From positions 42,215-64,857 of the forward strand of contig JBBHKE010000521.1 in NCBI GenBank assembly GCA_037447655.1: 22,643 nucleotides of DNA, in the 5' to 3' direction. The notes under the pieces were generated by a model. The model was not told the origin of the DNA. It did no database searches and saw only the letters and a program-made list of their open reading frames with translations. Source of the stretch: Zygnema cylindricum. Taxonomy: Eukaryota; Streptophyta; Zygnematophyceae; Zygnematales; Zygnemataceae. Below, piece by piece: positions 19,639 to 22,643 of this stretch; the first letter of the stretch is position 1, and every line of letters begins with the position of its first letter. Position numbers and translations under genes: made by a program.

Positions 19639-20110
19639 TTTAACAGTACATTTCCGTACATTTCCTGACAACGTTCGTACATTTTCGCACCTCTTAGGGT
19701 TATTTAAGGGATTTTTAGGGCTTTAGAGTACATTTCCTTAGATTCCGTATGTTTGAGTATAATTGCCCGACACTTTTCATACATGTACATAAATCGTCCG
19801 TATTTTCCGTACCTTTTAGGATTATATATTTTAGGGTTTGTAGGGTACATTACCGTACATTCCCGTCTATTTCAGTACAGCTGCGCTACACTTTTCGTAC
19901 ATTTACGTACAGTGGTCGTACATTTCTGTACATATTAGGGCAATTAAAGGGGAGATTTTAGGGTTTCTACTTTCTAGGGTACATTGCCGTACTTTCCTTT
20001 CTATTTCAGTACGGCTACCGAAGATTTGCCGTACCATTAGGTTTTGAAGGGTACACTTGTCGTACTTTGCCGTACATTTCTGTTACTATTCCGTATATTT
20101 TGAGATTCTT
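19639..20110 (+). repeat. Degenerate tandem repeat of about 116-127 bp, rich in GTAC and TTTAGGG words
   Basis: The motif TTTTAGGG(C/T)TT followed by GTACATT recurs at about 19713, 19829 and 19956. Each copy then continues with a CCGT-T-TTT-AGTAC-type stretch and CGTACATTT words; for example TCTATTTCAGTAC occurs in two successive copies. Copies are strongly diverged, and the array fades out by about 20110. No coding frame is conserved between copies. Confidence 0.7.
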
Positions 20111-20264
20111 TAAGGATTTTCTATGATTATGCTTTCCGTACGTTTTCGTACATGTTTGTACAGTGAAACTAAACGAATTTTACGAAAAATATTTAAGTCG
20201 CGAATACTACGTAGTTTTCGGGAAAAAGTCCAAATCCGTACGAATAGGACAACTAGGTTCCTAA

Positions 20265-21001
20265 GGGTGCGTCTCTATGTATTTCAAACTTAGAGATTTT
20301 TCTTGTTTTTTAGCGCAGATCTGGCGGACCCGGATTTCGGGTGTCCCTATGTGTACCAAACGAAGTTGTCACTTAAGGGCGTGACGATTGTATACATTGA
20401 CAATGCCTGTGACGACTGGCGACACTTTACAAACTGTGATGACGCAACAAATTGTTAAAAATTGCCTTCCCGAGAATGCGAGGCTGCGTGAGAGAGGCGG
20501 CGTGTGCGACTTGCTGGGGCGCCCTCAAAGATTTCTCAAGATTTCGTCAAATGGCATTCGAATTTTCAGACCCCTGGAATGGAAAAGTCCGTACCAAACG
20601 AAACGCGACAAAACACAACAAATTGTGTACTTTGATGGACGGAAACGGACAAAACATAACGAATAGTGTACCTTTCGCCGTCGCTTGAATTCGTTTGAAA
20701 TTTTTGTAAAAAAATTTACACGTGCAAATACGTGTTCCTATTTGTTTCTGAAAAACACTTTGTTTTAAAACACATCGGCCCTGTATTTTAAAGAAAGGTT
20801 TGAAGATGACGTTTTTTAGCGTGGCCGTGGGTCGAAGAACACAAGACGACAACATGAGGTACATCTTAAATTCGATAATGACGCAAAATGTACTTCTTTT
20901 TTTTATATTTTTTTGTACGGTTGAAACTTACGCGGTACGGCTCTAAATTTTACGGGAAAACGACAGAAAAAACCCCGAATTTGTCACACAGAGACGCACC
21001 C
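20265..21001. mobile_element. PIF/Harbinger-like non-autonomous DNA transposon, 737 bp
   Basis: The ends are inverted repeats: GGGTGCGTCTCTATGT (20265-20280) against the complement of ACACAGAGACGCACCC (20986-21001), 15 of 16 bases matching. TAA flanks both sides (20262-20264 and 21002-21004). A 3-bp TWA duplication and GGG-starting ends are typical of the PIF/Harbinger (Tourist) group. No transposase is encoded. Open frames of 92 and 105 codons inside show no domain I know. The well-kept ends suggest a fairly recent insertion. Confidence 0.75.
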
Positions 21002-21009
21002 TAATAATT

Positions 21010-21132
21010 GTCCCTTAGCTTAACGAATCGTAATTTTGTCGCTTTTGGCCGTCGCACCTTTTCACGCCTTTTGTCCTATTTTAACGAATCGTCGTTTTGT
21101 CGCCTTTGTCCGTCGCACCTTTCACGCCTTTT
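21010..21132 (+). repeat. 63-bp tandem duplication next to the DNA transposon
   Basis: Copy 1 (21010-21072) and copy 2 (21073-21132) share TTAACGAATCGT, then TTTTGTCGC, then CCGTCGCACCTTT and CACGCCTTTT. Copy 2 has a few small deletions. It starts just outside the TAA flank of the transposon. Confidence 0.8.
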
Positions 21133-21899
21133 CATGAACTATAGTTCAGTACGTCCGTACGATGAAGTGTACGATCACCATATTTCTTGTCGATTAGTTG
21201 ACTCCGTGATTGAGGATTATTAATTTATTATCCAATTCGCAAATTTTGACCACCGACCTTTTAAAAGTCAATGGCCTTCCCTAGTTGCGACTTTCGTACC
21301 TTTTTTTCTTTTGTGGTTCCGCTTCTCTTTTGGACTTACTGTAACTAATCCACTCTAGTTTTGACTTAGACTTAGTATTTAAAATGTTCATTTTTGAATG
21401 TTCAATTCATCGATTATAATGAGAAGACATTCTCTCATTCCTCTTTATTTACTTTTTTTTCGTTGACTTTTTGTCTTATACATTGCTTCTAAATTGCCCT
21501 TAGCCATAAATTTTAATTTTCCTCTCTTTTATCTTTGATATTTTTCTTCGATATCTTTTTTGCTGAACATAATAAAGAAAGAGAAGATTTGAAAAAAAAA
21601 AGTAGAAAGGAGTAGTTTTAAGAGTATCAAATTTAGAAATTCCTTTTTTTTTTCTTTTTTTCTGATTTAAATGCATTTGTTAGTTTTGACATTTTTTTTT
21701 TCCTGAAAAAATAATTCCCAAAAAATCCCAAAACTAATAACTCAAAAACAAAAAATCTTAACACGAATTAAAAAAAACAAAAAAAATGAATGAAAAATAA
21801 CGGGGAAATTCATAAACAACATCTAGAAACCTTTGAAAAACGGAAAAAACATCATAAATATATATATACATATATATTTGTTATCTCTTTAAAAAAACC
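21133..21899. other. AT-rich upstream region of the LIFEGUARD-like gene
   Basis: No gene is seen. Long A and T tracts occur (for example around 21590-21600, 21640-21665 and 21770-21790). A TA-rich run at 21856-21877 (ATATATATATACATATATAT) could act as a TATA region. It lies only about 20-45 bp before the proposed ATG, which would leave a very short leader, so the real promoter may lie elsewhere. Confidence 0.5.
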
Positions 21900-22548
21900 A
21901 TGGTTTCGGACGGAGAAAATGAGAACAAAGGAGAGTACCGAGACATAGAGAAAGGGGGAGAGGGAGAGCCTTCCCTCTACCCCATAGAGGATGCAGCCTA
22001 CAGATGGGGCTTTATACAGAAGGTGAGGAAGAGAGGGAGGGAGAGGGAGTGAGAGGAGCGAGAGGGAGAGGCGCGGGGAGGGATGGGAGGAAACTCTTGA
22101 TTTTCCTCATCTACATTTGTCGCATCTCTCCTTTGACTTATCCGTGCATTGTACTTTCTCCTTTTCCCTCACTTCTACCTATTTTGTCCCATACTCATTT
22201 TCTTTTTTTTTCCACTTTTTCCCATCCTTAATCGCCTTTTTCCCATTTTGTCCCATTTCTATTTTGTCTCTTTCCATGTTTTTTGTCTATTCCTGTCCTC
22301 TTTCAATCCCATTTTAACCATCGCCTATACGTCATTTCTCCATCCCATTACCTCTCAACCCCGGCTTCCATTCCTTCCGCATTGTCGTATCTCTATGTTG
22401 TCCTATCTGCAGGTGTACGGAATCCTGAGCATCCAGGTGGTCCTCTCGGCAGCCGTGGCGAGTGTCGTCGTTTTCAACGAATCCGTCCAAAACTTCGTTC
22501 TCAAGACCCCGGGAATACTGTTGGTGGTGGCTTTGATTTCCCTCATAT
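21900..22548 (+). CDS. LIFEGUARD / BAX inhibitor-1 family membrane protein, 5' part (exons 21900-22022 and 22413-22548, continues off the window)
   Basis: Exon 1 starts at ATG 21900 (ACCATGG) and encodes an acidic N-terminus followed by PSLYPIEDAAYRWGFIQK. Exon 2 encodes VYGILSIQVVLSAAVASVVV, then FNESVQNFVLKTPG and a second hydrophobic stretch ILLVVALISLI. The LYP word, the RW-F-I-(R/Q)-K-VY-ILS-Q signature and the following membrane helices match the plant LIFEGUARD (TMBIM/BI-1-like) family. These are multi-span endomembrane proteins linked to calcium balance and restraint of cell death. Splice sites are AAG|GTGAGG at 22023 and CTGCAG before 22413 (intron 390 bp, phase 0), then AT|GTCAGT at 22549 (phase 1). 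The remaining helices lie beyond the window, so the exact family member cannot be named. Exon 1 is 41 codons and is easily missed, because another frame reads through it into the intron. Confidence 0.88.
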
Positions 22549-22643
22549 GTCAGTCTCTCCCTCTCCCCCTCTCTCCCTCTCTAGCTCCCTCTCTCGCTCC
22601 CTCACTCGCTCCCTCTCGCTCCCTCTCTCTCTCTCCCTCTCTC
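22549..22643 (+). repeat. CT-rich microsatellite in intron 2 of the LIFEGUARD-like gene
   Basis: From about 22553 to the window edge the sequence is almost only C and T (CTCCCTCTC and CGCTCCCTC units). It starts a few bases after the GTCAGT donor and may act as part of the intron's pyrimidine-rich sequence. Its full length is unknown. Confidence 0.85.

Noticed and set aside
20388-20864. Overlapping open frames inside the DNA transposon, both strands
   Set aside because: No transposase motif or known domain, and they overlap one another in several frames.
22004-22317. Two plus-strand open frames rich in Glu/Arg/Gly and Ser/Phe
   Set aside because: They use the wrong frame of exon 1 and the purine- and pyrimidine-rich intron of the LIFEGUARD-like gene.

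Overview
This is a nuclear plant (streptophyte) window: a recognisable thylakoid-curvature gene with four GT-AG introns, the 5' end of a BAX-inhibitor/LIFEGUARD-type membrane protein gene, and large amounts of Ty1/copia retrotransposon DNA. The exact organism cannot be named from the sequence. A streptophyte alga or a bryophyte is possible, but that is only a guess.

Left part (1-11.2 kb): nested copia elements. A nearly complete, very young copia element, here called family A, lies at 2156-8601 on the + strand. It has two LTRs of about 1.04-1.05 kb that differ, by my reading, by one substitution and one 10-bp duplication, a perfect 5-bp target duplication (TAGGC), a PBS, a PPT and a full gag-PR-IN-RT-RH polyprotein frame broken by one TAG in the integrase. 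It sits inside an older, decayed copia element of a different family (B) on the - strand (8602-11173, continuing at 2073-2155). To the left are older family A pieces: an antisense RT fragment (255-625), a sense LTR fragment (609-870), and an antisense LTR with the pol C-terminus (879-2072).

Middle (11.2-15.7 kb): no convincing gene. It holds a 25-bp tandem repeat, a 33-bp duplication, a likely Helitron 3' terminus at 14087, an A-rich tract, and the upstream region of the next gene.

Right part (15.7-22.6 kb): a CURT1-like gene (exons at 15923-16088, 16431-16528, 17069-17176, 17332-17403 and 17568-17648; 174 aa predicted) preceded by a TATA box. A long gene-free stretch follows, then a degenerate ~120-bp tandem repeat rich in GTAC and TTTAGGG-like words. 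Next come a PIF/Harbinger-like non-autonomous DNA transposon (20265-21001) and a 63-bp tandem repeat. The first two exons of a LIFEGUARD/BI-1-family gene run off the right edge inside a CT-rich intron.

The two host genes have no evident functional link. The most notable observation is the family A primer-binding site. It matches the anticodon region, not the 3' end, of plant initiator tRNA-Met, and the candidate gag start codon lies within that site. I see no unknown defence or metabolic system.
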